Source: Sporosarcina ureae (lineage in GTDB: Bacteria; Bacillota; Bacilli; Bacillales_A; Planococcaceae). Taken from it: a stretch of DNA of 64,000 nucleotides. The notes under the pieces were generated by a model. The model was not told where the DNA came from. It saw only the letters and a list, made by a program, of their open reading frames with translations, and did no database searches. Position 1 is the first letter of the stretch; each line of letters begins with the position of its first letter. The DNA is taken from the NCBI RefSeq assembly GCF_002109325.1, contig NZ_CP015348.1, positions 2,853,501-2,917,500 on the forward strand, read 5' to 3'. The translations under genes were made by a program, and so were the position numbers. Positions 44,774 to 54,539 of this stretch are shown in pieces.

Positions 44774-44806
44774 ACTTCAGACGAATAATTCGTCTGAAGT
44801 TTTTTC
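44774..44806 (+). terminator. P-type ATPase terminator
   Basis: ACTTCAGACGAAT and ATTCGTCTGAAGT followed by TTTTTT. Confidence 0.9.
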
Positions 44807-44861
44807 TGGTGCATAAGATGATAGACTGATAATAACAACGATTATGAGGAGTGTGGATAAT

Positions 44862-46250
44862 TTGGCAATGACGAACTTAGAACTTGAAATGATTATGAAC
44901 AAACAGAAACAATATTATGTGTCGGGTGTGACGCGTAGTATTTCATTCCGAATCATGATGCTGGAAAAACTATACAAAGCAATTCAAAAGCATGAAAAAG
45001 AAATTTTGGAAGCTTTGCATAAAGACTTGCACAAACATCCACTTGAAGCGTATGTATCAGAAATAGGTTTCGTCTTGTCCAGTATTACACACATGATAGA
45101 TCACTTGGATGAATGGGCAACGCCTGAAAAAGTGAAGACACCTCTCCATCTGCAGCCTGCAACGAGTTTTATCGTGAAGGAACCGTATGGAACGGCTTTG
45201 ATTATTGGACCATTCAACTATCCATTCCAACTATTGCTTGATCCGCTTGTAGGATCCATAGCAGGAGGAAATTGTACAGTATTGAAGCCGTCAGAGGATG
45301 CACTACATACGGCAGCTGTCGTGGACAAAATCATGTCAAGTATTTTTCCTGCCGAGTATGTATCAGTTGTCCATGGTTACAAAGAAGAGACGCAACTGTT
45401 GTTACAAGCACCATTTGATTATGTATTCTTTACGGGAAGTGCAAACGTAGGGAAAATCGTCATGAGGGCTTGTGCGGAAAGATTAACTCCATTTACACTG
45501 GAATTGGGTGGGAAAAGCCCAGCGGTTGTCGACCATACGGCAGATATTAAAAAAGCTGCGGAGAAAATTGTTTGGGGTAAGTTTATGAATGCAGGTCAAA
45601 CGTGTGTAGCTCCAGATTATGTACTGGCTGATGTATCGATTCACGATGAATTAGTAGAAGAAATGAAGAACGCTATTCATCGTTTTTACGGAAAAGATGC
45701 GCAGAAGAGTACGGACTACGGTCGTATAATTGCAGATCGTCATTTCGATCGTTTGGCAAAAATATTAGAACAAGATCAAGCATATATCGTAGAAGGCGGC
45801 CATACAGACGCCGCAGATAAATATATTGAACCGACGATTTTGGTATTATCCGATTGGAATAGCGCAAGTATGCAAGATGAATTATTCGGTCCGATCTTGC
45901 CTGTACTTCCGTATGATAATTTAGGGATTGCGATACAACAAATTAGTACGTTGCCTAAACCGTTAGCTGCCTACTTTTTCACAGAAAACGATGAAGCAGC
46001 TAATCACTTTATAGAAGCACTACCGTTTGGTGGGGGCTGCATCAATGATACGGTCTCGCATGTTGCCAACATTCATTTACCGTTTGGTGGAGTAGGGCCT
46101 TCCGGAATGAATCAATACCATGGCAAAGCGAGTTTTGAAACGTTCACCCATTCTAAATCGATGATGAAAAAGAGCACCGTCGTTTCGGTGCCCCTAGCAT
46201 TTCCACCATACAAAGGGAAACTGCAATTAGTGAAGCGTTTCCTTCGCTAA
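44862..46250 (+). CDS. ywdH: Aldehyde dehydrogenase (YwdH-like)
   Basis: 462 residues if TTG 44862 is used (AGGAG at 44847-44851); ATG 44868 is also possible. Class 3-type ALDH: IIGPFNYPFQLLLDPLVGSIAGGN, VLKPSE, FFTGSANVGKIV, catalytic Glu in LELGGKSP and catalytic Cys in NAGQTCVAPDY, plus LPFGGVGPSGMNQYHG. Oxidises medium or long fatty aldehydes with NAD(P). The C-terminus is basic and hydrophobic. Monocistronic between two terminators. Confidence 0.92.
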   Translation: MAMTNLELEMIMNKQKQYYVSGVTRSISFRIMMLEKLYKAIQKHEKEILEALHKDLHKHPLEAYVSEIGFVLSSITHMIDHLDEWATPEKVKTPLHLQPATSFIVKEPYGTALIIGPFNYPFQLLLDPLVGSIAGGNCTVLKPSEDALHTAAVVDKIMSSIFPAEYVSVVHGYKEETQLLLQAPFDYVFFTGSANVGKIVMRACAERLTPFTLELGGKSPAVVDHTADIKKAAEKIVWGKFMNAGQTCVAPDYVLADVSIHDELVEEMKNAIHRFYGKDAQKSTDYGRIIADRHFDRLAKILEQDQAYIVEGGHTDAADKYIEPTILVLSDWNSASMQDELFGPILPVLPYDNLGIAIQQISTLPKPLAAYFFTENDEAANHFIEALPFGGGCINDTVSHVANIHLPFGGVGPSGMNQYHGKASFETFTHSKSMMKKSTVVSVPLAFPPYKGKLQLVKRFLR

Positions 46251-46270
46251 CAGAAAGCGAATTATTGTCT

Positions 46271-46306
46271 AGGCACTCTGCTGACTTTCGACCAGCAGAG
46301 TGCCTT
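46271..46306 (+). terminator. ywdH terminator
   Basis: AGGCACTCTGCTG and CAGCAGAGTGCCT form a perfect stem followed by TT. Confidence 0.8.
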
Positions 46307-46663
46307 TGTGGTCAATAAATATCTTTTTAATGACTTCTACTATAGAGAGAAGAGAAGTATCATGTAATCTATGACTTTATTGTTTAGATCAAATACTGGG
46401 ATGAGATCCTGCGGCTGTTCAAAAAAGTAGATATGTAGAATGGCGGACAGCAGTAGTCTATTCTTTTGACATGTTTAATACTCTTCATTCAATATTCAAT
46501 GTATGAGGTTTTAGGTGGATGTGATAAGAAAATACGCGTATGATACTAGTAATTGATTAATTAATTAGTACTTCATTTTTTCAATAAATAAAGCCTTTTT
46601 AGTGAAATTCATTTATTTGTTATAATGATTAAGGCTATTCACCAACTCACTGGAGGAAATCAC
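46307..46663. other. Spacer upstream of murE
   Basis: No supportable ORF or repeat. TATAAT at 46620-46625 may be the murE -10 element about 40 bases before the start; the rest shows nothing I can name. Confidence 0.4.
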
Positions 46664-48154
46664 ATGAATACGAAAGAATTGCTATCCGTACTGCCTGTAA
46701 AAACAATAAAAGGGACATTGCCTGAGAATATCACGGATGTGGCGGTAGACTCTAGAGCTGTTCAAGATGGAGGAGTATTTGTCTGTCTAAAAGGCTACAC
46801 TGTAAATGGCCATCAATTCGCACAGAAAGCCCTATTGAGCGGCGCCCGCGTTATTGTGGCGTCTGAACCTATTTTAATTGATGAAGAGCGTACAGCGGTT
46901 GTATACGTAGAAAACACAGCAAAAGCGATCGAGTTATTGGCATCTAAGTACTATCAGTATCCTTCAAAGCGCATGAAGATGATTGGCGTGACAGGTACTA
47001 ACGGCAAGACAAGTGTCGGCAACATCATTCATGACATGCTGCGACAGGTAGATGAAAAGACTGCTGTGTCGGGCACGATTGGTTTTAAATTAAATGATAT
47101 TCTTTATGAAACAGAAAATACAACGACTGACGTTTTAACTACTCAGCAAATGATCGCACAAGCAGCAAATGAAGGCTGTGAATCGATGATCATGGAAGTC
47201 TCTTCACACGGCTTGGTTGAAGGTCGACTGGCGGGAACAGAATTTGATATCGCGATTTTCACTAACTTGACGCATGATCATTTGGATTATCACAAAACGA
47301 TGGAAAATTATAGTGCGGCAAAAGGATTATTGTTTGCACAACTCGGTCAGCAACTGGATCAGCAAAAGTTTGCCATTATTAATGCAGATGATCCGTGGAG
47401 TAGTAAAATGATCGAAATGACTTCTTTCCCGATTTTTACATATGGGATTCACGTAAAATCTTCATTTCAAGCGACAGCAATCGAGATGCAGTCTAACCGT
47501 ACGAAATTTCAATTACAAGCCCCAGATGGGATATTCTCTGTCACGATGCCATTGATTGGAGAGTTTAACGTATATAATTCATTAGCTGCCATTGCGGCGT
47601 TATATGCAAAAGGATTGAAGACGGAAGATATTTTACCACTCATCGCGAATGTATCGACAGTGAAAGGTCGCTTGGAAAAGGTGGAAACTTCTTTACCATT
47701 GACGATTTTTATCGATTACGCACATTCACCAGATGCAATTGAAAAAGCCATCGCTACTGTACACCCTTTAAAACAGGAAGGAAGTCGTCTTCTCTTTTTG
47801 ATTGGAACAGGAGGTAACCGAGATCGTCTTAAGCGCCCAATTATGGGAGAAAAAGCAGCAGCTGCTGATTATGTCGTGTTTACGACGGATGATCCGCGAG
47901 ACGAACCGTATGAGTCCATCCTATCGGAACTGAGTGCCACGATGCCACATGATCAGTACATTTGTATAGGGGATAGGGAAGAGGCAGTACGGCATACAAT
48001 TGAGCAAGCAAATGCAGGGGATATCATCATATTTGCAGGAAAAGGTCATGAAGACTTCCAAATTATCGGCAATACAAAATATGCACATTCCGATGCAAAG
48101 ATTGCACTTGAGGAAGCAACTAAAAAGTTTGGCGATACAACTATCAATAAATGA
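46664..48154 (+). CDS. murE: UDP-N-acetylmuramoyl-tripeptide synthetase MurE
   Basis: 496 residues from ATG 46664, close to GGAGG. Mur ligase: TGTNGKTSVGN P-loop (about 114), TTTDVLTTQQM, the EVSSHGL motif, DYAHSPDAIEKA and GKGHEDFQI. It adds the third amino acid of the peptidoglycan stem. The DNPR motif that binds meso-DAP reads DDPR here (409-412), which departs from the DAP consensus and fits an L-Lys enzyme as known in many Planococcaceae. prfC follows, an order also seen in staphylococci. Confidence 0.94.
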   Translation: MNTKELLSVLPVKTIKGTLPENITDVAVDSRAVQDGGVFVCLKGYTVNGHQFAQKALLSGARVIVASEPILIDEERTAVVYVENTAKAIELLASKYYQYPSKRMKMIGVTGTNGKTSVGNIIHDMLRQVDEKTAVSGTIGFKLNDILYETENTTTDVLTTQQMIAQAANEGCESMIMEVSSHGLVEGRLAGTEFDIAIFTNLTHDHLDYHKTMENYSAAKGLLFAQLGQQLDQQKFAIINADDPWSSKMIEMTSFPIFTYGIHVKSSFQATAIEMQSNRTKFQLQAPDGIFSVTMPLIGEFNVYNSLAAIAALYAKGLKTEDILPLIANVSTVKGRLEKVETSLPLTIFIDYAHSPDAIEKAIATVHPLKQEGSRLLFLIGTGGNRDRLKRPIMGEKAAAADYVVFTTDDPRDEPYESILSELSATMPHDQYICIGDREEAVRHTIEQANAGDIIIFAGKGHEDFQIIGNTKYAHSDAKIALEEATKKFGDTTINK

Positions 48155-48268
48155 AGAACAGAGAAGATTTGAGAGCGTATAGTTTTTTAGTCAATTCAAT
48201 GAAAATCATTGAAATGCATCCCTATTCTCTCTATGATAGAAAACGTAAGTAAAAGGAGAGTACGATTG

Positions 48269-49846
48269 ATGCAAAAGAATATACAAGATGAAATATCTTC
48301 GCGACGAACGTTTGCGATTATTTCTCACCCGGATGCCGGTAAAACGACAATAACTGAAAAACTACTGTATTTTGGCGGTGCAATTCGCGATGCTGGAACA
48401 GTTAAAGGAAAGAAGTCAGGGAAATTCGCTACATCTGACTGGATGGAAATTGAAAAGCAACGTGGGATTTCTGTAACTTCTTCCGTTTTGCAATTTGACT
48501 ATGATGGTAAGCGTGTCAATATTTTAGATACACCTGGACACGAAGATTTTAGTGAGGACACGTATAGAACCTTAATGGCAGTCGATGCGGCCGTTATGAT
48601 GGTCGATTCTGCAAAAGGTATTGAGCCACAGACGATTAAATTGTTCAAAGTTTGTAAAATGCGTGGGATTCCTATTTTTACATTCATTAATAAGATGGAC
48701 CGACAAGGTAAAGAGCCATTGGAACTACTGGAAGATTTAGAAGAAGTTTTAGAAATCCAATCGTACGCAATGAATTGGCCGATCGGTATGGGGAAAGAGT
48801 TCCTTGGTATTTATGATCGTTTTAATAAACGTATAGAATTGGCACGTCCTACTAATGGTGAAGATCGTTTCCTTCCGATTGATGAAGAAGGCGAGCTTGC
48901 AGTAGAACACTCCATGCAGGAAACTTCTTATTATAAGCAGGCGTTAGAAGATGTCATGCTATTGAATGAAGCAGGAAACGACTTTGATGAAGAACGAATT
49001 GCTAAAGGAGATTTAACTCCTGTATTCTTCGGAAGTGCGTTGACTAATTTCGGTGTCCAAACATTTTTGGAAACATTTTTGCAATTCGCACCTGAACCAC
49101 AACCAAGGCTGACAAAGGATGCTGAATACGTAGATCCCATTTCGGATATTTTCTCTGGCTTCATCTTCAAGATTCAAGCTAATATGAATCCTGCACACCG
49201 GGATCGTATTGCTTTTGTTCGAATCGTGTCGGGAGAGTTTGAACGTGGCATGTCTGTAAATGTTCCGAGACTTTCCAAGAACTTCAAGTTGTCACAAACG
49301 ACTCAATTTCTAGCGGATGATCGTGAAACTGTTGATCAAGCAGTAGCGGGTGATATTATTGGATTATATGATACAGGTAATTATCAAATTGGTGATACAG
49401 TCGTTGGTGGAAAAGCCAACTTCCAATTTGAAGCTCTACCGCAATTTACCCCTGAGCTATTCGTTAGAGTAAGTGCTAAAAATGTTATGAAATCTAAACA
49501 GTTCCATAAAGGTATTTTACAACTCGTTCAAGAGGGAGCTATTCAATATTACAAAACACTGCATACGGAAGAAGTTATTTTAGGTGCAGTAGGTCAGCTT
49601 CAATTCGAAGTCTTTGAACACCGAATGAGAGCAGAGTACCATGTGGAAGTGCAAATGGAAACAATGGGTTCTAAAGTAGCACGCTGGATTGAAAACGAAG
49701 AAGATGTAAAAGAAACGATGGCAGGACAACGTGCATTGCTCGTAAAAGACCGTTATGAGCGTAAAGTGTTCTTGTTTGAAAATAATTTCGCGATGCGCTG
49801 GTTCCAAGATAAGTTCCCTGATATCAAGTTGTACAATCAATTATAA
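48269..49846 (+). CDS. prfC: Peptide chain release factor 3
   Basis: 525 residues from ATG 48269 (AAAAGGAGAG upstream). Translational GTPase: [14 protein letters not shown] (G1), QRGISVTSS (G2), [13 protein letters not shown] (G3), INKMDR (G4). RF3-specific C-terminus ending [19 protein letters not shown]. It recycles RF1/RF2 after termination. EF-G and LepA are excluded by the C-terminal domains and length. Confidence 0.95.
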   Translation: MQKNIQDEISSRRTFAIISHPDAGKTTITEKLLYFGGAIRDAGTVKGKKSGKFATSDWMEIEKQRGISVTSSVLQFDYDGKRVNILDTPGHEDFSEDTYRTLMAVDAAVMMVDSAKGIEPQTIKLFKVCKMRGIPIFTFINKMDRQGKEPLELLEDLEEVLEIQSYAMNWPIGMGKEFLGIYDRFNKRIELARPTNGEDRFLPIDEEGELAVEHSMQETSYYKQALEDVMLLNEAGNDFDEERIAKGDLTPVFFGSALTNFGVQTFLETFLQFAPEPQPRLTKDAEYVDPISDIFSGFIFKIQANMNPAHRDRIAFVRIVSGEFERGMSVNVPRLSKNFKLSQTTQFLADDRETVDQAVAGDIIGLYDTGNYQIGDTVVGGKANFQFEALPQFTPELFVRVSAKNVMKSKQFHKGILQLVQEGAIQYYKTLHTEEVILGAVGQLQFEVFEHRMRAEYHVEVQMETMGSKVARWIENEEDVKETMAGQRALLVKDRYERKVFLFENNFAMRWFQDKFPDIKLYNQL

Positions 49847-49862
49847 TACTTATAACATACAC

Positions 49863-49900
49863 GCCCGGTCGGATTAATTGTAATCCGATCGGGTTATTTG
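49863..49900 (+). terminator. prfC terminator
   Basis: CCCGGTCGGATTA and TAATCCGATCGGG form a long stem followed by TTATTTG. Confidence 0.85.
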
Positions 49901-50038
49901 TTAAAATTGTGAAAACTTGATGTGTCAATTTGTCGAAATTAGAGCAAAATATGAGGAAAGTACTGCATTCAAGTGGTATGGTGAAAATATTAAAAGGTTA
50001 CCTCGGCTATTGTGCTGAGAATAGAGAGGAATAAATAA

Positions 50039-53000
50039 ATGAAGATTAGTAGTTTCTCGGTCAAACGACCTGTTTTTACGCTAGTTACGATGTTTCTTGT
50101 CATTATATTAGGAGCCGTGTCTTTCTTTAAAATTCCGGTTACACTAATTCCTGATTTAAATCCGCCTGTTGCGGTAGTAGTCACGAATTATCCGGGCGCT
50201 TCGCCAACAGAAGTGAGTGAGAAAATCACCAAACCGTTAGAAGAAAGTTTGTCGACAGCGCCGGGCTTAAAGTCCATGCAATCTTCTTCGCAGGAAGGTG
50301 CTAACTTAGTATTTCTTCAATTTGATTGGGATTCTTCTATTGATGATGTACAAATGGATATTCTTCAACGGATTGATCAAGTGGAAGTGCCCGATGGTGC
50401 CAATAAACCACGTTTCATGAAATTTGATCCTTCTCAATTTCCGGTTATTCAATTATCTTTACGTTCAGTAGATAAAGATGCAAATATACGGAAAATCGCA
50501 GAGGAGCTAGAAAAAGAATTACGCCGTATTGATGGCGTAGCAAGTGTTAACGTTTCAGGGAAAATCATTGAAGATGTTCAGGTTATTTTATATCCTGAAA
50601 AATTAAAAGAGCTTGGCTTGGCTCAATCAGATGTCGTGCAGGCGATACAGGCTAGTAATGTATCCATGCCAGGTGATCCGATTGATACGAGTGACGGAAG
50701 AAAGTTAACGACCAGAATCTTAAGTACAGTTCAAAATATCTCGGATGTTCGAGGGATCCAAATAGGTGCCAATCCTCAGACAGGTGATAAAATCAAAGTC
50801 TCTGACGTGGCGGATGTAGCATTATTGGAACCGAAAGTACAAACAGAAACACGAGCTAATGATAATCAGGCAGTATTATTGTCTGTACTTCAAGAATCGG
50901 GAGCAAATACTGCAACGGTTTCTAAAGAGTTTCAAAAATCATTGGATAAGTTATTAGAGAAAGATGCATATAAAGATATTGAATCGGACGTTATTTTTGA
51001 CCAAGGGGACTATGTACAGCTGGCGATCGGCAATATCGGCCAGTCACTAATTCTTGGTGGCTTGTTCGCGATGATCGTATTATTTGTCTTCTTACGTGGA
51101 ATTAAGAGTCCAATCATCATTGGAGTAGCCATTCCGTATTCGGTTATTGTGACGTTCGTTCTCATGTATTTCGCGGATTTCTCATTAAATATTATGACAC
51201 TCGGTGCACTTGCTCTAGGTATTGGTATGTTAGTCGATAATGCCATAGTAGTGATAGAAAACATCGAACGGCATCTAGCCATGGGGAAAACACCGACAGA
51301 AGCCGCAAAAGATGGTTCGAAGGAAGTCGGCGGAGCTATAACGGCTTCTACGTTAACTACTCTAGCTGTATTTGTACCGGTGATCTTCATTACGGGTATC
51401 ATTGGTCAAATCTTCACGGAGTTCGCGTTGACGATTTCATTCAGTTTATTTGCATCGTTAGTCGTTGCATTGACTGTCGTACCGATGCTTGCGAGTCGTT
51501 TGTTAAAGACACCTACAGAAGAAACACTAGAGAAAAAGTCTCGTGTGAAGAAAAATCATAGATTCGAAAAGTCTGTCAAGTGGGCATTGAGTCATCGTTT
51601 ACTTGTACTGTTATTAACGAGTGTATTGCTTGCAGCCAGTGTATTCGGAATTATAAAAGTAGGAACAGAATTCCTGCCTGCTACTGATGAAGGATCTTTC
51701 AGTATTAATGTTAATTTACCAAATGGCGCTTCACTCGATGCGACAGATGATGTAGTAAAACGAATCGAAGAAGAAATGAAGAAGCAAGATGATGTGGAAG
51801 TGTACGTCAGTTTAGTCGGCGGAACACAACAAAGTATGGCGCAAGGCGGATCAGAAAGTAATACGGCGGAAGTGTATGTGAAGCTAATACCACTTGATGA
51901 ACGTGATCGCTCTGTCTTTGAATTTGTAGACAAAGTGCAACCAATTGTAGAAGAAGAAATTGGTGATGATGCAGACATTAGTTTCAATCTACAGACTGCC
52001 GCTGGCTCAAGTCCAAATACTCTAACATTCTCTCTAAATGATACAAATGAAGAACGGTTAGGAAAAGCAGTTTCCAAGTTAGATAAGAAGTTGCGTGACA
52101 TGGATACCGTAACTGAAGTGGAAAATGATTTAATAGATACAGTAGAGGAAATTAAAATTGAAGTAGATCGTGAAAAAGCTTCAGATGTTGGATTAGCTCC
52201 GTATCAGATAGCGCAAACGGTTAGTGACGTTACACGTGGCGTCTTTGCTTCACAAATCGTCTTTGAAAAAACAGGCGAAGTAGTCGGAGTGAACGTAGGC
52301 TATGATGAGCGTTTCCGTAATAGTATAGATAAGTTGAAAGAACTGGAATTAAAAACACCACAAAATACGTTTGTGAAGTTGAAAGATGTAGCAGATGTAG
52401 AAATCGCAGAAGGACCTGCGGCAATAATTCGTGTGGATCAAGCACATTCGATCACATTTACAGTAAAATATCTATCCAGTGAATCACTAGGGGATATGAC
52501 GAAAAAAGTAAATGATATTGTTGATGATCTTGACTTGCCAAGTGAAGTGGAACTTTCATACGGTGGTGATCGTGAGTTATTCGAAAGTGCGATTGACGAT
52601 ATGCTATTAGCTTTAGTATTGGCTGTCGTATTAGTGTATATCGTAATGGCAGCACAGTTCGAGTCGTTCAAATATCCATTTGTTATCATGTTCTCTGTGC
52701 CACTTATGCTAATCGGTGTCTCACTTGCTTTATTCTTTACGAACACACCTGTTAGTATCACAGCAGTTATAGGTCTTCTCATATTGGTCGGGATAGTCGT
52801 CAACAATGGTATTGTATTGGTTGATTATATCAATCAGCGTAAAGAAGCAGGACTCAGCTCCTACGACGCTATCATGTCATCTGTACGCGACCGTGTCCGT
52901 CCAATCCTAATGACTGCACTCACAACTATATTAGGCTTGCTACCGTTAGCACTGGGCCTTGGTGAAGGTTCAGAGTTAAACCAGCCGATGGGGATTGCAG

Positions 53001-53215
53001 TAATTGGTGGATTGATCAGTTCTACATTCCTGACGTTGTATATTGTTCCTATTATTTATAGTTTGTTTGATCGGGAGACACGTCGTGGTATGAAGACACC
53101 CAAAAAAGCGCAATCTGTAACAGTAGATCAACCTGGTACAGTGACAGAAACAGAAACTGTAACCGTAACGGAGACAGTAACTGAAACTGTAACGGTTAGA
53201 GAAATTAAACAATAA
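50039..53215 (+). CDS. swrC: RND-family multidrug/surfactin-type exporter (SwrC/AcrB-like)
   Basis: 1058 residues, the usual HAE1/SwrC size. Twelve TM helices in two halves with large extracellular loops (about 35-330 and 560-850). The N-terminal FSVKRPVFTLVTMFLVIILGA and the TM4 motif GIGMLVDNAIVVIENIER with the proton-relay Asp are intact; the second half has GLLILVGIVVNNGIVLVDYINQ. The last 30 residues are a Thr/Val/Glu repeat (TETETVTVTETV) absent from typical homologues. No partner membrane fusion gene is present, as in B. subtilis. Confidence 0.92.
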   Translation: MKISSFSVKRPVFTLVTMFLVIILGAVSFFKIPVTLIPDLNPPVAVVVTNYPGASPTEVSEKITKPLEESLSTAPGLKSMQSSSQEGANLVFLQFDWDSSIDDVQMDILQRIDQVEVPDGANKPRFMKFDPSQFPVIQLSLRSVDKDANIRKIAEELEKELRRIDGVASVNVSGKIIEDVQVILYPEKLKELGLAQSDVVQAIQASNVSMPGDPIDTSDGRKLTTRILSTVQNISDVRGIQIGANPQTGDKIKVSDVADVALLEPKVQTETRANDNQAVLLSVLQESGANTATVSKEFQKSLDKLLEKDAYKDIESDVIFDQGDYVQLAIGNIGQSLILGGLFAMIVLFVFLRGIKSPIIIGVAIPYSVIVTFVLMYFADFSLNIMTLGALALGIGMLVDNAIVVIENIERHLAMGKTPTEAAKDGSKEVGGAITASTLTTLAVFVPVIFITGIIGQIFTEFALTISFSLFASLVVALTVVPMLASRLLKTPTEETLEKKSRVKKNHRFEKSVKWALSHRLLVLLLTSVLLAASVFGIIKVGTEFLPATDEGSFSINVNLPNGASLDATDDVVKRIEEEMKKQDDVEVYVSLVGGTQQSMAQGGSESNTAEVYVKLIPLDERDRSVFEFVDKVQPIVEEEIGDDADISFNLQTAAGSSPNTLTFSLNDTNEERLGKAVSKLDKKLRDMDTVTEVENDLIDTVEEIKIEVDREKASDVGLAPYQIAQTVSDVTRGVFASQIVFEKTGEVVGVNVGYDERFRNSIDKLKELELKTPQNTFVKLKDVADVEIAEGPAAIIRVDQAHSITFTVKYLSSESLGDMTKKVNDIVDDLDLPSEVELSYGGDRELFESAIDDMLLALVLAVVLVYIVMAAQFESFKYPFVIMFSVPLMLIGVSLALFFTNTPVSITAVIGLLILVGIVVNNGIVLVDYINQRKEAGLSSYDAIMSSVRDRVRPILMTALTTILGLLPLALGLGEGSELNQPMGIAVIGGLISSTFLTLYIVPIIYSLFDRETRRGMKTPKKAQSVTVDQPGTVTETETVTVTETVTETVTVREIKQ

Positions 53216-53220
53216 GTATT

Positions 53221-53257
53221 GCTGGCAAATGGGATCCTCCATTTGCCAGTTTTTTTG
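53221..53257 (+). terminator. swrC-like gene terminator
   Basis: CTGGCAAATGG and CCATTTGCCAG followed by TTTTTTT. Confidence 0.9.
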
Positions 53258-53368
53258 TAGAATAAATTTTGTGAAAGAAAAGTATAGTAGTAATAGAAAA
53301 GTGTGCAGCATACTATCATACAAATCTTCACTTTGAATTGAATAGCACAATAGACATCGCCTAAACTG

Positions 53369-53585
53369 TTTGCAAAGTAAAGTTATCATGTTATAATACT
53401 TTAAAAGTATCCAATAACTTAATAACTTTGACGCACTGTCAAAGGGGAGTAGCTATAGGGAAACCTATTTCATAATCGTCAATACGTGACTGTCTCAACG
53501 GTCATCGGTTATGATAGCTGGATTTTGTACGTGAAATTCCGACTTAGCGAGACCTTTGCCTATTTATTAGGTGAGGGTCTTTTTA
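53369..53585 (+). promoter_or_regulatory. yybP-ykoY manganese riboswitch with promoter and terminator
   Basis: TTTGCA (53369), 17 bases, TATAAT (53392-53397). The leader contains the hallmark AAAGGGGAGTAGC (53441-53453) and a late GACTTAGCGAGACC segment, which bracket the two-legged yybP-ykoY fold. GACC...CCT-ATTTATT-AGG...GGTC then TTTTTA (53550-53585) is the expression platform terminator. Mn2+ binding would favour antitermination and induce terC. Confidence 0.9.
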
Positions 53586-53609
53586 TATTGTAAAAAACAA
53601 GGAGGAATT

Positions 53610-54377
53610 ATGTTGGATCCGATTTTATTAGAATACGCATGGGTACTCGTAGTATTGATCGTACTAGAGGGCCTATTAGCAACAGACAATGCCGTCGTAA
53701 TGGCCGTAATGGTGAAACATTTACCGAAAGTTCAACAACAGAAAGCTTTATTTTATGGTTTGCTAGGAGCATTCGTCTTCCGATTTACAGCACTCTTCAT
53801 GATTACATTTTTAGTGAAGTTCTGGGAAATACAAGCAATCGGTGCCGCTTATTTGTTATTTATTGCTGGTAAAAATATATACGATAAAATTACACATAAG
53901 CCAGAAGGACATCCCAATAAGAAACCTAAAAAACAATCTGGTTTCTGGATGACCGTTTTGAAAGTTGAGCTTGCAGATATTGCGTTCGCACTGGACTCTA
54001 TGCTTGCGGCAGTTGCGCTTGCAGTTACGTTGCCAGAGTTGGGTAACTTCCATGTCGGCGGCATCAACGGTGGACAGTTCATTGTGATGTTGTTAGGTGG
54101 AATGATCGGTTTAATCATGATCCGTTTTGCAGCGAAACAATTTGTTATTATGCTTGAAAAGTATCCTACACTTGAAACAGCGGCTTTCCTAATCGTCGGC
54201 TGGGTAGGTGTGAAGTTGGTTGTGTTAACTCTTGCGCATCCAGCACTTCTCATCATTCCAGAATCATTCCCACACTCTACATTGTGGAAAACAACGTTCT
54301 GGGCTGTGTTATTGATCTTGGCAGTTGGCGGTTATTTACTAGCAGTTGCGAAGTTTAAAGTAAAATCGAATAGATAA
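53610..54377 (+). CDS. TerC-family Mn2+ exporter (YkoY/MeeY-like)
   Basis: 255 residues from ATG 53610, with AAGGAGG. Seven to eight TM helices. Acidic residues expected for metal transport lie in EGLLATDNAVVMAVMVKHLP and LKVELADIAFALDSMLAAVALA. The Mn2+ riboswitch upstream supports export of manganese, possibly to metallate secreted enzymes as proposed for Bacillus homologues. Confidence 0.92.
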   Translation: MLDPILLEYAWVLVVLIVLEGLLATDNAVVMAVMVKHLPKVQQQKALFYGLLGAFVFRFTALFMITFLVKFWEIQAIGAAYLLFIAGKNIYDKITHKPEGHPNKKPKKQSGFWMTVLKVELADIAFALDSMLAAVALAVTLPELGNFHVGGINGGQFIVMLLGGMIGLIMIRFAAKQFVIMLEKYPTLETAAFLIVGWVGVKLVVLTLAHPALLIIPESFPHSTLWKTTFWAVLLILAVGGYLLAVAKFKVKSNR

Positions 54378-54384
54378 AATGAAA

Positions 54385-54425
54385 GCAGTCCCTCCCGTGC
54401 AAATAGGAGGGACTGCGTTTTTTAA
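54385..54425 (+). terminator. terC terminator
   Basis: GCAGTCCCTCC and GGAGGGACTGC followed by GTTTTTT. Confidence 0.9.
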
Positions 54426-54539
54426 CTGGGGTTTGGAAGAAAGGAAAGAGTGCAAAGTTATATGTATAGCTATCTTTTCATCATGGGATTTGATAAAGTA
54501 GAAAAATGAAGTTTCCGTTATGAAAGGAATTTGAAAAAA

